The notes below the pieces were generated by a model that had not been told where the DNA came from, did no database searches, and saw only the letters and a program-made list of their open reading frames with translations. From JBFWRK01 sp050248955 (GTDB lineage Bacteria > Actinomycetota > Acidimicrobiia > Acidimicrobiales > Ilumatobacteraceae): a stretch of DNA of 64,000 nt. The DNA is taken from NCBI GenBank assembly GCA_050248955.1, contig JBFWRK010000005.1:62001-126000 (forward strand), in the 5' to 3' direction. Position numbers and translations under genes: made by a program. Below are positions 63,931 to 64,000 of the stretch, one piece after another. Numbering within the stretch: position 1 is the first letter of the stretch; each line of letters begins with the position of its first letter.

Positions 63931-64000
63931 TCAGCTGATCTGGTGGTTGCGGGCCTCGGCGCTGGGGTCCTCGCCACGAGCCTTCGCCTCGGCGAACGCT
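63931..64000 (-). CDS. Unidentified protein, C-terminal end only
   Basis: A minus-strand frame open to the right edge and ending at TGA (plus 63931-63933). The last 22 residues read AFAEAKARGEDPSAEARNH then QIS, a charged, helical-looking end. Too short to identify. Codon choice (GC at third positions) supports real coding. Confidence 0.45.
   Translation of the reverse strand, partial: AFAEAKARGEDPSAEARNHQIS

Overview
The window is very GC-rich (about 70% by eye) chromosomal DNA from an actinobacterium. A linked furA-katG pair, an actinobacterial-type LexA box at dinB, a CtpE-like P-type ATPase, a GerW-family protein, a CSLREA/DNRLRE secreted protein and many leaderless genes (TANNNT box 6-8 nt before an ATG/GTG) fit an environmental actinobacterium, plausibly class Acidimicrobiia; the class is inferred, not proven. 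No phage, transposon or CRISPR array was seen. The only clear mobile element is an intein.

Layout. 1-3.5 kb: cell-wall hydrolases (NlpC/P60, M23), a kinase-like phosphotransferase and a VOC protein. 3.6-9.5 kb: APS reductase cysH, a divergent ECF sigma/zinc anti-sigma pair, and a minus-strand copper-type operon (113-aa protein, YcnI, unknown membrane protein, CopC-CopD fusion). 9.6-19.3 kb: CtpE-like ATPase, SNF2 helicase, furA-katG, ArsR and SRPBCC genes. 19.4-24 kb: a ClpP paralogue, a PhnD-like protein, HxlR divergent from a thioesterase-MFS pair, and a degenerate YceI-like protein. 24-26.4 kb: a gene-poor stretch with diverged direct repeats, then an AspT/YidE-like transporter.

26.4-49.2 kb is the most distinctive part. 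A 4508-residue secreted mosaic protein (CSLREA, four beta-helix blocks, about 22 Ig-like repeats, three DNRLRE domains) is flanked by three sensor kinases with a shared extracellular domain, two nearly identical OmpR-type regulators, a lone receiver, and two small secreted low-complexity proteins. Tandem CT(C/T)ATC motifs at 11-bp steps lie before the giant gene and near two other promoters, suggesting one regulon for a cell-surface programme.

49.2-64 kb: GerW coupled to a RecQ helicase fused to a phosphoribosyltransferase-like domain, MFS, LexA-controlled Pol IV, a pterin/flavin-like cluster (glycosyltransferase, 6-PTPS, zinc dehydrogenase, divergent RibA-RibD fusion), VOC, a class III cyclase-ATPase, TetR, tRNA-Gly(CCC), and dCTP deaminase dcd carrying a 341-residue LAGLIDADG intein in its active-site motif. 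The window ends in GC-rich tandem repeats and the 3' end of an unidentified gene.
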